A DNA stretch of 64,000 nt from Pedobacter sp. SYSU D00535. GTDB lineage: Bacteria > Bacteroidota > Bacteroidia > Sphingobacteriales > Sphingobacteriaceae. Positions 44,545 through 53,795 of this stretch are shown in pieces. The notes under the pieces were generated by a model. It saw only the letters and a program-made list of their open reading frames with translations, did not search any database and was not told where the DNA came from. Location of the stretch: NCBI RefSeq assembly GCF_017355855.1, contig NZ_JAFEWD010000002.1, positions 62,001 through 126,000 of the forward strand, read 5' to 3'. Position 1 is the first letter of the stretch. Every line of letters begins with the position of its first letter. The position numbers and the translations under genes were made by a program.

Positions 44545-46383
44545 ATGTGTGGGATATTCGGAACGCTAAATCATAAAGTTTCTCCTCAAAGGGCAGAAAT
44601 TTTCGACGGTCTTTTTCATCGCGGTCCTGATGAGCAGGCCTCCATAAGCTGTGACAACACGGAATTGTTTCATACGCGCCTGGCCATTCAGGATCTGGGC
44701 CTGGGGGGGAAGCAGCCGATGGAGTATAACGGCCTTTACCTCGTCTTCAACGGCGAGATATATAATCACCTGGAGTTGCGTGACAAGTACGGTTTGAAAT
44801 CCGAATCGAATTCCGACACGAGAACCATCCTGCTGTTGTTTGAACTTTTGGGCATCAGAATGCTGGACGATTTTGACGGCATGTTTGCCTTCGCACTGTA
44901 CGATTCACGCAATCATAGTTTGTATCTGGCTCGTGACCGGGCAGGGAAAAAGCCGCTTTATGTTTACAACGATGGGAAAAAGCTTGCCTTTTCTTCGGAA
45001 CTAAATATCCTTTATCGGGTGATGAAACCGCAGATCAACTATGAATCTGTTGCTGATTATTTATACCTCGGCTATTATTATCGTAAAGCTACTCCCTATA
45101 TCCACGTCAAAGAGCTGGAGAATGGACACTACCTGAAAGTGGATACCACAACCGGTCATTCTACTGATATTCAATGGTACAGCATTGAGAACAGCTATAA
45201 TAAGAAGCACAACATCTCCTACCATGAGGCTCTTGATCAACTTGATCATAAACTGAATATCGCGGTAAAGCGGCGATTGGACAGTTCAGATCTTGACGTA
45301 GGTTCTTTTCTAAGCGGGGGTATTGACAGTGGATTGGTTACTGCAATTGCAGCCGCTAACAGCAGGTCGTTGAAAACCTTTACGGTTCGGATGGAGGGCG
45401 CTTATGATGAGTCGTCCCTTGCGCAGAAAGTTTCGGAGAGATATGGAACGGATCATACTGTTGTCGACATCTCTTTTTCTGATCTTCAGAATGAAATCGA
45501 AGAGCTGCTGATAAATTATGGAGAACCTTTTTGTGATAATTCAGCCATACCGAGTTATTATGTGGCAAAGGCTGCTAAAAAGCATATCACCGTGGTTTTA
45601 AACGGAGATGGAGCTGATGAGCTTTTCGGAGGATACAGGAGGTATGTACCCTTCCGGCATTTTGATTTTTTTAAGTCATCCTCTATCACTCATCTTGCTG
45701 CAAAAACGCTGATAAAGTTTCTACCTGTGGCCAATGAAAAGAAAAGCCGGTACAACTATATGTATCGCTTGTTAAAGTTTGCAGGGTTTTCAGATCCGTT
45801 AAAACTCTACAGCTCAGCCTCCTCTGATATTTTTGTTGGCTTTGAGAATCAATTTATCTACCGGCCTGCTTTGCACGACATTACTCAAAACCTAACCGGC
45901 GTAAATAACCTTTCCGTGTCTTCCCTGGATAAGTTGTTGCTGATGGATTTTCAAACAATCCTGTTCAGCGGTCTACTGCCCAAGATGGACATTGCCACTA
46001 TGGCTAACTCGCTGGAGGGCCGCAGCCCCTTTTTATCAAAGGAACTGTTAGAGTTTGCGCCGGGTCTGGATGAATCCTATAAAATCAATTCGATCACTAC
46101 CAAGTACATCCTCAGGGACCTTGCAAAAAGATATTTGCCAGCAGAGCTGATACAACAACCTAAACGGGGATTTGAGGTGCCATTGAAACAATGGGTTGAT
46201 ACCTCTTTGAAGGAAATTATTGAGTCTTACCTACTCAGTTCCAATACTTTGTACGAGAAAATTATCAAGAAAGACTTCATCAAAGCGCTGCTAACAAAAA
46301 AGGTTCCAGTATCTGCAGAGAAAAGGGCCAAGATGATCTTCTGTGTTTTTGCTCTGGAGGTCTGGTACAAAAATCTTCAGTAA
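44545..46383 (+). CDS. AsnB-like glutamine amidotransferase (second copy)
   Basis: This is the second 612-residue class II amidotransferase, beginning MCGIFGT with Cys2. Motifs include HTRLAIQDLGLGGKQP, FNGEIYNHLELRD, LSGGIDSG at 256-262 and NGDGADELFGGYRRY. It is clearly diverged from the copy at 41544, so it is not a recent duplication. It probably has a different acceptor. A true asparagine synthetase is the alternative, but the location argues for sugar amidation. It is followed by a 120-base gap before the epimerase gene. Confidence 0.9.
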   Translation: MCGIFGTLNHKVSPQRAEIFDGLFHRGPDEQASISCDNTELFHTRLAIQDLGLGGKQPMEYNGLYLVFNGEIYNHLELRDKYGLKSESNSDTRTILLLFELLGIRMLDDFDGMFAFALYDSRNHSLYLARDRAGKKPLYVYNDGKKLAFSSELNILYRVMKPQINYESVADYLYLGYYYRKATPYIHVKELENGHYLKVDTTTGHSTDIQWYSIENSYNKKHNISYHEALDQLDHKLNIAVKRRLDSSDLDVGSFLSGGIDSGLVTAIAAANSRSLKTFTVRMEGAYDESSLAQKVSERYGTDHTVVDISFSDLQNEIEELLINYGEPFCDNSAIPSYYVAKAAKKHITVVLNGDGADELFGGYRRYVPFRHFDFFKSSSITHLAAKTLIKFLPVANEKKSRYNYMYRLLKFAGFSDPLKLYSSASSDIFVGFENQFIYRPALHDITQNLTGVNNLSVSSLDKLLLMDFQTILFSGLLPKMDIATMANSLEGRSPFLSKELLEFAPGLDESYKINSITTKYILRDLAKRYLPAELIQQPKRGFEVPLKQWVDTSLKEIIESYLLSSNTLYEKIIKKDFIKALLTKKVPVSAEKRAKMIFCVFALEVWYKNLQ

Positions 46384-46503
46384 AAGCAACGATCAAAAAT
46401 TTCACACTTGATTGTAGGAAACATCTACACTTTGTAGCATTTCACAACCAAATTCTGTCTGTTTTTTTATTCATGCCAATCTTTTAAAAACCAGGAAAAA
46501 ACT

Positions 46504-47595
46504 ATGAAAATTTTAGTGACCGGAAGTGCCGGCTTTATCGGCTACCATTTAGTAAAACGCCTGATAGAACGAGGTGATCAGGTAGTAGGCCTAGACAATA
46601 TCAATGATTATTATGATGTCGAATTAAAGTATGGCCGTCTGGCTGATACCGGAATCGTCCGAAATCAGATTGCGTATGGTAAGGAGCAGCAGAGTTTTTA
46701 CCATCCCAACTATAAATTCATTAAGCTTGACTTGACGGATAGGGAAGGCTTGTCATCCTTGTTTATCAAGAGTGAATTTGACGTAGTATGCAACCTGGCA
46801 GCTCAGGCGGGGGTTCGCTACAGCCTCCAAAATCCACAAGCCTATATCGACTCCAATATTAATGGATTTATGAACATTCTTGAATGCAGTAGGCATCACA
46901 GGATCAAACATTTGGTGTACGCCAGCTCTTCGAGCGTATATGGATTGAATGGAAAAATGCCTTTTTCTACGCATGATAACGTCGATCACCCCGTGTCTCT
47001 CTATGCTGCCACAAAGAAGAGTAACGAGCTTATGGCTCACTGTTACAGCCATTTATTCAATTTACCGACAACAGGACTCCGGTTTTTTACTGTTTACGGT
47101 CCTTGGGGAAGGCCGGATATGGCGCTCTTTATTTTTACTAAGGCAATCCTTGAAGGTAGGCCTATCGAGATCTTCAATAATGGTAAAATGATGCGTGATT
47201 TTACGTATGTAGACGATATCGTTAAAGGGATTGTAAAGGTTTTCGAGAATCCGGCTACCAGCAATACCGAGTGGAATAGGGAAGATCCAGATCCGGCGTC
47301 TTCGACCGCACCTTACCGGGTCTTCAATATCGGCCGGGGCAGGTCGGTTAATTTGATGGACTTTATCGGAGAGCTGGAAAAGAAGCTCGGTATTCAGGCA
47401 ATAAAAGTTTTCAAACCACTTCAGGATGGGGACGTTTCAGCAACCTGGGCAGACGTTTCTGAACTTGAGCGGGTGTTGGATTACCGCCCTTCAGTTTCTG
47501 TAAACTCCGGAATCAAAAGTTTTGTCGAGTGGTATGTAAATTTTTACGCCGAGAGCGCCAAAAAAGAGAAACTGGCATCTCCAATTTCTGCCTAA
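46504..47595 (+). CDS. UDP-glucuronate 4-epimerase-like SDR enzyme
   Basis: This 363-residue extended short-chain dehydrogenase has the NAD-binding GSAGFIGYHLVKRL (from residue 7) and LDNINDYYDVELKYGRL, which is characteristic of UDP-GlcA 4-epimerases. The catalytic Tyr167 and Lys171 lie in SLYAATKKSNE, and TVYGPWGRPDMALF follows. It should convert UDP-glucuronate into UDP-galacturonate. That would supply galacturonic acid to the polymer and makes the pectate-lyase-like protein encoded next especially interesting. It ends the first block of the locus. Confidence 0.92.
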   Translation: MKILVTGSAGFIGYHLVKRLIERGDQVVGLDNINDYYDVELKYGRLADTGIVRNQIAYGKEQQSFYHPNYKFIKLDLTDREGLSSLFIKSEFDVVCNLAAQAGVRYSLQNPQAYIDSNINGFMNILECSRHHRIKHLVYASSSSVYGLNGKMPFSTHDNVDHPVSLYAATKKSNELMAHCYSHLFNLPTTGLRFFTVYGPWGRPDMALFIFTKAILEGRPIEIFNNGKMMRDFTYVDDIVKGIVKVFENPATSNTEWNREDPDPASSTAPYRVFNIGRGRSVNLMDFIGELEKKLGIQAIKVFKPLQDGDVSATWADVSELERVLDYRPSVSVNSGIKSFVEWYVNFYAESAKKEKLASPISA

Positions 47596-48011
47596 ATGGA
47601 GTAAAAGTGTCTAGAAAAACAGATGCGAAATGTTTGAGAAGTTTTTTCCCGCAACTTTAGCCTTTTTGAAAAAACTATACACTGTTGAAAATCAGCATTT
47701 TATGGTAGAATCTTAAGGAAAAAAGCAAGAATTAGTAAAAATGGGAATTTGTCATAGAAACATTACAAATTCCTGTTTGTAAACTGACGTTAGTATGACA
47801 CAAAGCTGGGTTGATCGCGCTTATTCGTTAGCAAACATGGATGTTTGAACAAGTATTTTGAACTTTTTTTAAAAAAAATTGAAGAAAAAATATTTTTAAG
47901 AGTAGGTGCTTCTGTCTTAATTATTTCAATACTAAATGAAGTATAGTATATCAAATCTGTTACAATTGTTTAAGATTTTTTCTAACATCGAAATTAATTA
48001 AACATTAAACT
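47596..48011. other. Long upstream region of the lyase gene
   Basis: This 416-base stretch is A/T-rich with no credible ORF. It has several poly-A and poly-T runs (around 47855-47895). A weak -7-like TACAATTG occurs near 47962-47969. Its far end leads into the structured leader listed next. No clear terminator follows the epimerase gene. Confidence 0.4.
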
Positions 48012-48121
48012 CCCGGTTTTACTTTCAATACCGGGTCTGTTCATACGAAAAAAGTACGAGTAATTCAAGATTCTCCAATATATCCTTTTGGAAAATCGCT
48101 GCGTTACAGGGTCGTACTTTT
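48012..48121 (+). promoter_or_regulatory. Structured 5' leader of the lyase gene
   Basis: A hairpin cccggt/accggg (48012-48017 with 48030-48035) is followed by a 10-pair stem joining aaaagtacga (48050-48059) to tcgtactttt (48112-48121). Inside it, gattctcc (48069-48076) nearly pairs with ggaaaatc (48090-48097). The closing stem ends 11 bases before the ATG. The nested layout resembles a riboswitch or RNA thermometer. I recognise no known class. Confidence 0.5.
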
Positions 48122-48132
48122 AAAAAACAAAC

Positions 48133-49542
48133 ATGAACAGAAAGAATTTCGTAAAGAAAATTTCATCAATGACTTTATTACTCGCAACAGTAATTCTATT
48201 TAGTCAGTGTCAAAAAAATGAAGGGGAGGAGTTAACATTAGAACCTGCTATCGATCAAACCGAAACAGCAGTTTCAGCAACTACGCTGGCAGCTGGCGAG
48301 ATGGTGCTGAATGTAACGAAAGCGTACAAGGATGCAGGATATTCTTATGAGCTTGTTCAAGATTTAAAAACAACCGCCGATTCTGAAAAACAGCCTACGG
48401 CCTCTGTTGTGAGGATTTTTGAGAACGGAAAAGAACTAGGCCCGGGACATGCCAGTCACAAAGAGATCAGGAATACCGGAAAGGGCCGTTTCAGCCATTG
48501 GGGCACTAGTCTGTACTTCTCTGCTTCAGACAACACTGACCCGAGAACGAACGGACGCAGGTATACCTACACAATCGGAACTGCTTTAGCTACTCCCGCA
48601 CCGGCTGCTCCCGCACCGGCACCGACAGCTCCTTCAACACCAATAGCTACTAATTCGCCAATCGGCTATGCTATGGTAGATGGAAAAACTACGGGCGGGC
48701 AAGGCGGACAGACTGTTACTGTTTCCAGCTTATCTGCTTTGAAAACTGCAGCTGCTTCCTCTGCTCCAATGATCATCCAGGTATCAGGAACGATCACCGG
48801 AACCGGCAGCGTACAGGTGAAATCTAATAAATCTATAATCGGCCTGAAAGGCGCTACTCTCAACGGTGTTGGAATCAAAGTGTTTGGGGTGTCGAATGTG
48901 ATCATTCAGAATTTGAAAATTCAAAATGTACGGGTAGGTACAGATGACAATGACGGTATCAACGTGAAATTTGCATCTCATCACGTTTGGATCGACCATT
49001 GCGAACTTTCTGCCGACAGAAATCACGGCTGGGAGTATTACGACGGCTTAATCGATATTACCAGAGAATCGAACTATGTTACTGTATCCTGGACGAAGTT
49101 CCGCGATAGTCATATTCCTCTTCTGATTGGTGGTGGTATCGCAGGACATGAGAGTGACAGGGGCAAGCTGAAAATTACCTTGCATAACAACCACTTTTAT
49201 AACATCTCTGAAAGAGCACCTGATATGAAATATGGTTACGTCCACATGTTCAACAATTATATCCAGAATAACAGCGGATATGGTGTAGCGGCTCTTGCGG
49301 GCGGTACAGTACGGATGGATAATAACTACTTCGCTAACAGCAATCGCCCGATCACTACTACTTACAAAGGTTATCCGGCTGGTTACATTAGTGGTGCAAA
49401 CACTAATATTTACAGCGGCAGCGGTAGCAATAACATTACTACTTCTGCTTCAACGTGGCTTCCTCCGTATGAGTACAAGAGCGTGCTAGTTGCGGCTGCT
49501 AATGTTCCTCAGGTAGTATCTGCAGGTGCTGGTCCACGCTAA
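48133..49542 (+). CDS. Pectate-lyase-like (PL1) lipoprotein
   Basis: This 469-residue secreted protein has a lipoprotein-like signal with Cys26 (FSQC, an atypical lipobox). An N-terminal domain (about 50-150) and a Pro/Ala linker (about 156-175) precede a parallel beta-helix of the polysaccharide lyase family 1 type. PL1 hallmarks are HHVWIDHCELS, DGLIDITRESNYVTVSW and ERAPDMKYGYVHMFNNY. The first Arg of the usual RxPxxR (Arg361) is present, while the second is Lys366. It should cleave a galacturonan-like chain by beta-elimination. Within a biosynthesis locus it may trim or release the cell's own polymer, as alginate lyases do in alginate operons. Pectin use is the alternative. Confidence 0.88.
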   Translation: MNRKNFVKKISSMTLLLATVILFSQCQKNEGEELTLEPAIDQTETAVSATTLAAGEMVLNVTKAYKDAGYSYELVQDLKTTADSEKQPTASVVRIFENGKELGPGHASHKEIRNTGKGRFSHWGTSLYFSASDNTDPRTNGRRYTYTIGTALATPAPAAPAPAPTAPSTPIATNSPIGYAMVDGKTTGGQGGQTVTVSSLSALKTAAASSAPMIIQVSGTITGTGSVQVKSNKSIIGLKGATLNGVGIKVFGVSNVIIQNLKIQNVRVGTDDNDGINVKFASHHVWIDHCELSADRNHGWEYYDGLIDITRESNYVTVSWTKFRDSHIPLLIGGGIAGHESDRGKLKITLHNNHFYNISERAPDMKYGYVHMFNNYIQNNSGYGVAALAGGTVRMDNNYFANSNRPITTTYKGYPAGYISGANTNIYSGSGSNNITTSASTWLPPYEYKSVLVAAANVPQVVSAGAGPR

Positions 49543-49600
49543 TTCTTAGTAGCCGATATCTTCAAGGAAGTAATTCCTTTATTCAAATCTTATTTTGTTT

Positions 49601-49640
49601 CTAAAGCTATCCGGTGTTCCGGGTAGCTTTAGTAGTTTTT
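49601..49640 (+). terminator. Terminator after the lyase gene
   Basis: ctaaagctatccgg (49601-49614) pairs with ccgggtagctttag (49619-49632), one G-T pair aside, with a four-base loop. A short T-rich tail (tagttttt) follows. It isolates the lyase as its own transcript within the locus. Confidence 0.75.
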
Positions 49641-49663
49641 GAACCTCTAACTTTAGTAAACCT

Positions 49664-50806
49664 ATGGAAGCTTCAGGAAAAAAAATACTGATAGCCTGCG
49701 ACTCGTCGCGCTCTCTTTTAGATTTCCGTGGAAAGCTGATTGAGGCCTTGGCTGAACGGAACAAAGTCTACGTGTTTACTCCTAAAATCCACCAGGAACA
49801 CGTAAGAGCAAAGTTGCTTGATTCCGGGGTAGGGATTTATGAGAACGACCTGCATGGCAGCAATGTCAGCATAGCTTCTGATCTTAAATACATCTACAAC
49901 CTGTACCAGGTGATCCGCTCCATTAAACCCGATGTGTTTTTTCCTTATACCTTCAAGCCGGTTATTTATGGGGCCTTGGTTGCCAGGCTCTGCAAAATCA
50001 ATCGCATAACGCCGATGCTTACCGGCCTTGGGTATAACTTCCTGGACTTGAGTTCGAGAGCCGGGCTTGTCAAAATGATCACCAAAAAACTCCTTAAGCT
50101 GAGTTTAGGAAGCAGCACGCTGCGTGTGATCTTTCAAAATCGAGACGATTACCAAACGCTTTTAACTTCCAAGATTATTGGTAAAAGTACTCAGGCCTTT
50201 GTTGTTAATGGCTCAGGAGTAGACCTATCGCACTACGACTATTCGCCGCCTGACATTCGCAATGCTAGCTTTTTGATGATCTCAAGATTGATTAACGCAA
50301 AAGGCATACGCGAGTATTATGAGGCTGCCAAGGCCATCAAAATGAAATATCCAGGAGCGGAGTTCAAGTTGGTAGGATCTTACGATGATAACATTGATTC
50401 GATCAGCCGGGAGCTTTATGATCAGATTAAAAACGACGGCACGATTAATTACCTTGGAGAAATTGATGATGTTCGGCCAGAGATCAGAGCTTCCTCTGTA
50501 GTAGTGTTGCCCTCTTATTACGGAGAGGGAATACCGAGGTGTATGCTGGAAGCGATGGCTATGGGAAGGCCAATTATTACCTCTAACTCAGTAGGTTGCA
50601 AAGAAACCGTTAATCCGGACGATAGTAAGCAGAACGGATTTTTAGTGCCTGTCAAGAATGTCAGTGCCCTAAAAGATCACATGGAGTACTTCATCAATAA
50701 CCGCCACGATATCTTAATCTTCGGACTGAATAGTAGAAGTTATGCGGAAGACAGGTTTGATGTCCATAAAGTGAATAACCAGATGCTTGCGATACTAGAG
50801 GAATAA
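49664..50806 (+). CDS. Family 4 glycosyltransferase
   Basis: This 380-residue GT-B enzyme begins with ILIACDSSRSLLDFRGKLIEAL and contains MLTGLGYNFLD. It has the donor-binding region GEGIPRCMLEAMAMGRPIITSNSVGCKE. It resembles the PglA/WbtD-like GT4 subgroup that adds HexNAc to a lipid-linked amino sugar, which would make it an early step of repeat-unit assembly. It is the first gene after the terminator and probably opens a new transcript that includes the decoration genes. Confidence 0.9.
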   Translation: MEASGKKILIACDSSRSLLDFRGKLIEALAERNKVYVFTPKIHQEHVRAKLLDSGVGIYENDLHGSNVSIASDLKYIYNLYQVIRSIKPDVFFPYTFKPVIYGALVARLCKINRITPMLTGLGYNFLDLSSRAGLVKMITKKLLKLSLGSSTLRVIFQNRDDYQTLLTSKIIGKSTQAFVVNGSGVDLSHYDYSPPDIRNASFLMISRLINAKGIREYYEAAKAIKMKYPGAEFKLVGSYDDNIDSISRELYDQIKNDGTINYLGEIDDVRPEIRASSVVVLPSYYGEGIPRCMLEAMAMGRPIITSNSVGCKETVNPDDSKQNGFLVPVKNVSALKDHMEYFINNRHDILIFGLNSRSYAEDRFDVHKVNNQMLAILEE

Positions 50807-50879
50807 TATCCTCCTGCCTGGGCTACATTTAGCTGGCCCTACAACCCTGCCTAAAGTCACCAAACCAACAACTATTACA

Positions 50880-51929
50880 ATGCTTCAACAGGAATTTATC
50901 ATTTCGACCAAGGAGAAATGGAACCACTTCATTTCCCGGAGTCTCCACACGGAGCTGTATCACAGCTGGAACTATCATGTTTTGGATAAAAGTGGAGAAC
51001 CTTTGCTTTATGTGTATGGGGAAGAGGAAGTGTTTATAGCCCTGCCTCTTATTAAGCGCAAAATTAAAGATTCCCCTTTCTTTGATTTTTCTTCTGTGTA
51101 CGGTTACGCCGGACCTGTTAGTAATGTAAGTTTTGAAAGCTTGCCCGAAAGCACGATGGAGAACTTTAAAGCTGCTTTTATCAGTTTCATGAAACATGAA
51201 AAGTGCATTTGTGTGTTTTCCCGTTTAAATCCTTTCATCAATCAGAGGAAACTTCTTGAAAGGATAGGCGGAATCTATGAAAATGGAAAAACCATCTACA
51301 TGGATCTTTCCACTCCCCAGGAAGAACAGTATGCTAATTACGAGAAACGCCTGCTGCGACAGGTGAAACAGCTGCGCAAGAAAAATTATGTGATAAAGGA
51401 AACAATGACGCAGGACGATATCCGGTGTTTCTGCGAAATGTACTGGGATAATATGAAGCGGGTAAACGCTTCAAACCATTATTTTTTTACCCGCGAGTAT
51501 TTTACCACCTTGTTGGATACGACGGCAGAAAACTCGAAACTGTTGATGATTTACGACAGTGCAACTCCCATATGTGGCGCTATTGTCTTTTATTCAAAGG
51601 ATGTAATCAGAAATCATCTTTCGGCCACCTCAGAAGCCTACCTGAAAGATTCGCCGAGTAAGTTGCTGACAGACGAGATTAGTCAGATCGGGAGGCGTTT
51701 GGGTGTTAAATACTTTCACCTTGGGGGAGGTGTGGGCGGCCGGGAAGACTCTCTGTTTCAGTTTAAATCTTACTTTTCACATACCAGCATGCTTGACTTT
51801 ACCTGGCGGTTCATCGGCGATCAGGAGGCTTATAACAGCCTCGTGGAGATATGTGGATTGAAGCAGGCTGATAAAACTAACTTTTTCCCACTGTACAGAA
51901 GTGCTCAGCTGGCCGACGCCATTTCCTAA
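50880..51929 (+). CDS. FemAB-like GNAT-fold transferase (first copy)
   Basis: This is a 349-residue protein of the FemAB/GNAT superfamily. The segments ELYHSWNYHVLDKSGEPLL, VYGYAGPVSN, VKQLRKKNY and YFHLGGGVGGREDSLFQFK match the layout of the FemAB-like/acetyltransferase_6 group. The last is the acyl-CoA or aminoacyl binding region. FemAB enzymes move amino acids from tRNA to a peptidoglycan bridge; relatives in polysaccharide loci may acylate amino sugars. It is clearly paralogous to the protein at 54365 (same length, many shared blocks such as PLIKRKI). The acceptor is unknown. Confidence 0.8.
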   Translation: MLQQEFIISTKEKWNHFISRSLHTELYHSWNYHVLDKSGEPLLYVYGEEEVFIALPLIKRKIKDSPFFDFSSVYGYAGPVSNVSFESLPESTMENFKAAFISFMKHEKCICVFSRLNPFINQRKLLERIGGIYENGKTIYMDLSTPQEEQYANYEKRLLRQVKQLRKKNYVIKETMTQDDIRCFCEMYWDNMKRVNASNHYFFTREYFTTLLDTTAENSKLLMIYDSATPICGAIVFYSKDVIRNHLSATSEAYLKDSPSKLLTDEISQIGRRLGVKYFHLGGGVGGREDSLFQFKSYFSHTSMLDFTWRFIGDQEAYNSLVEICGLKQADKTNFFPLYRSAQLADAIS

Positions 51930-51985
51930 ACCCTGTATTTAAAGTTTGAATTGTCGAGATCTCTCATTAAACCTGTTAACAAATA

Positions 51986-52795
51986 ATGACGATGGAAAAT
52001 AAACTTAACTACTCAGAAGCTACGACCGAGAACTTCAATCGTTTAATCTACAAGTACGGTTGGGTCGTCTATGAAAATGTACTTGACGCTCCTTTACTCG
52101 AGGAAATAAACAATTCGCTGGAAGAAGCCTATCTGGTGCGCAGGCATATCCAGGTAATGAACGGGATAGGAGCCAATACCGACGGGACGCTGCACCATCT
52201 GATAGACAAGGATAATTTTGCGTTGAATTTTTTGAAAAAAATGTATTTCGATGAGGAGATGAAGTGTTTTTTCAATGGCAACTATGTGTTGAATTCATTC
52301 GGAGGAGTGATGGTTAGTAAAGGCTCCGACCAGTACGTTCAAAAGATCCACCGCGATGTCAGAAGTTTTACCGGCGATCTAAAGATGATGATCCAAATGA
52401 TCGTTCTTCTTGATGATTTTACAGAAGATAACGGTGCAACCTATTTGTTGAACGGCTCTCACCTAAAGGACGAAAGGCCTGACGACGACTATTTTTATCA
52501 GAATGCTTCCAGGGCAATCGCAAAAAAAGGCAGCATCATTCTTTTTGATTCGCACCTATGGCATGCTGCAGGAGTAAACTTCACCGATATCCCTCGACGA
52601 GCCTTAACTATTGGCTTCTCCAGACCTTTCATGAAACAGCAGCTCGACTATCCACGCTACCTGGGATATGAATACGGCGAAGGTTTGGACGAAGAACTAA
52701 GACAGGTGCTGGGCTATAACGCACGAGTGCCCGCCAACCTTTATGAGTTCTATCAGCCTCCACACAAAAGAATGTACATGCCTGGTCAGGGCTAA
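51986..52795 (+). CDS. Phytanoyl-CoA dioxygenase (PhyH) family protein
   Basis: This 269-residue Fe(II)/2-oxoglutarate dioxygenase fold has metal ligands His122 and Asp124 (IHRDVRSF), a distal His193 in SHLWHAAG and 2-oxoglutarate-binding Arg205 (PRRALTIGF). All iron-site residues are present, so it should be active. PhyH-type enzymes hydroxylate small molecules. In a polysaccharide locus it might hydroxylate a sugar, an acyl group or an amino-acid substituent. An alternative ATG lies two codons downstream (51992). It sits between a FemAB-like gene and a PLP-fold gene, suggesting a joint modification path. Confidence 0.83.
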   Translation: MTMENKLNYSEATTENFNRLIYKYGWVVYENVLDAPLLEEINNSLEEAYLVRRHIQVMNGIGANTDGTLHHLIDKDNFALNFLKKMYFDEEMKCFFNGNYVLNSFGGVMVSKGSDQYVQKIHRDVRSFTGDLKMMIQMIVLLDDFTEDNGATYLLNGSHLKDERPDDDYFYQNASRAIAKKGSIILFDSHLWHAAGVNFTDIPRRALTIGFSRPFMKQQLDYPRYLGYEYGEGLDEELRQVLGYNARVPANLYEFYQPPHKRMYMPGQG

Positions 52796-52823
52796 CTGTT
52801 TTCCTTTTTGATACCTGGGTAAG

Positions 52824-53795
52824 ATGAGAAATATTGAGTTAAAGGAAAAGCCGATAGGGGGATATATTGAACTTCAGTTGCCTCCCGGCGAAGAATATTA
52901 TCCCTCCTTGCTGGGGGTGAATACAGGCAGGAACTGTCTGGAATACATTCTGCGTGTGAAGGGTTACGAGACGATATATCTTCCGTATTTCACCTGCGAT
53001 GTGCTGCTGGAACCTATTAAAAAGCTGAATGTAGAGTTGAAGTACTACCATATCGACCCCAACCTCGATCCTATAATTGATTTTGATGTCGGAGAGAAAG
53101 AGTGCTTTGTTTATACCAACTACTTTGGATTAAAGGATAAAACAGTAGCGAAACTAACTTCGGAAGTGAAGAATCTGATAATTGACAATAGTCAGGCTTT
53201 CTTTTCTAACCCGCATTCTCATATTGATACGTTTTATTCTTGTAGGAAGTTTTTTGGAGTACCTGATGGGGCTTACCTTCATTTGACGGGCTTAATCCGC
53301 TTGGCCTTAAAAGCGGACACCTCCATTAACAGGTTCTCCCATCTGATTAAAAGTATTGACGTAGGAATTGAAGAAGGATATACCGATTTCGTGAATAACA
53401 ATCGTGTCCTTTTCAATAACAATATCCGGGAGATGTCTTCACTGACAAAACGAATCCTCTCTGGGATTGACTACCAGTATTGTAGGAAAAGAAGAGAAGA
53501 TAATTTCAGATATCTGCACGAGTTTCTGAAGGATCGGAATCAGCTACGCATAGAAGCCGACGAAATCAACGGACCTATGGCCTATCCTTTTCTGTATTAT
53601 AAGTCCGATTTGAAACAGCAGTTAATCAGCAGGAAAGTTTTCGTTCCAACGTACTGGCCTAATGTATTCGAGTGGACGACGAAGGATATGTTCGAATACG
53701 GGCTGGCCGACAACCTTGTCGCACTGCCAATTGACCATCGCTACACAGAAGCAGATATGAAAAGGATTTTAACCTGTATAAACCAACTATTGTGA
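52824..53795 (+). CDS. Diverged PLP-dependent aminotransferase-fold protein
   Basis: This 323-residue protein is a distant member of the DegT/aspartate aminotransferase fold. TGRNCLEYIL, the strand YLPYFTCDVLLEPI, LIIDNSQAFF (Asp121 in the pyridine-binding place) and FYSCRKFFGVPDGAYL (Lys142 in the PLP-lysine place) follow the order of the DegT family. It is shorter than a standard family member, mainly in the C-terminal domain. It may act on a nucleotide sugar or on a small substituent. Its stop overlaps the next gene by four bases. I know no characterised close relative. Confidence 0.7.
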   Translation: MRNIELKEKPIGGYIELQLPPGEEYYPSLLGVNTGRNCLEYILRVKGYETIYLPYFTCDVLLEPIKKLNVELKYYHIDPNLDPIIDFDVGEKECFVYTNYFGLKDKTVAKLTSEVKNLIIDNSQAFFSNPHSHIDTFYSCRKFFGVPDGAYLHLTGLIRLALKADTSINRFSHLIKSIDVGIEEGYTDFVNNNRVLFNNNIREMSSLTKRILSGIDYQYCRKRREDNFRYLHEFLKDRNQLRIEADEINGPMAYPFLYYKSDLKQQLISRKVFVPTYWPNVFEWTTKDMFEYGLADNLVALPIDHRYTEADMKRILTCINQLL

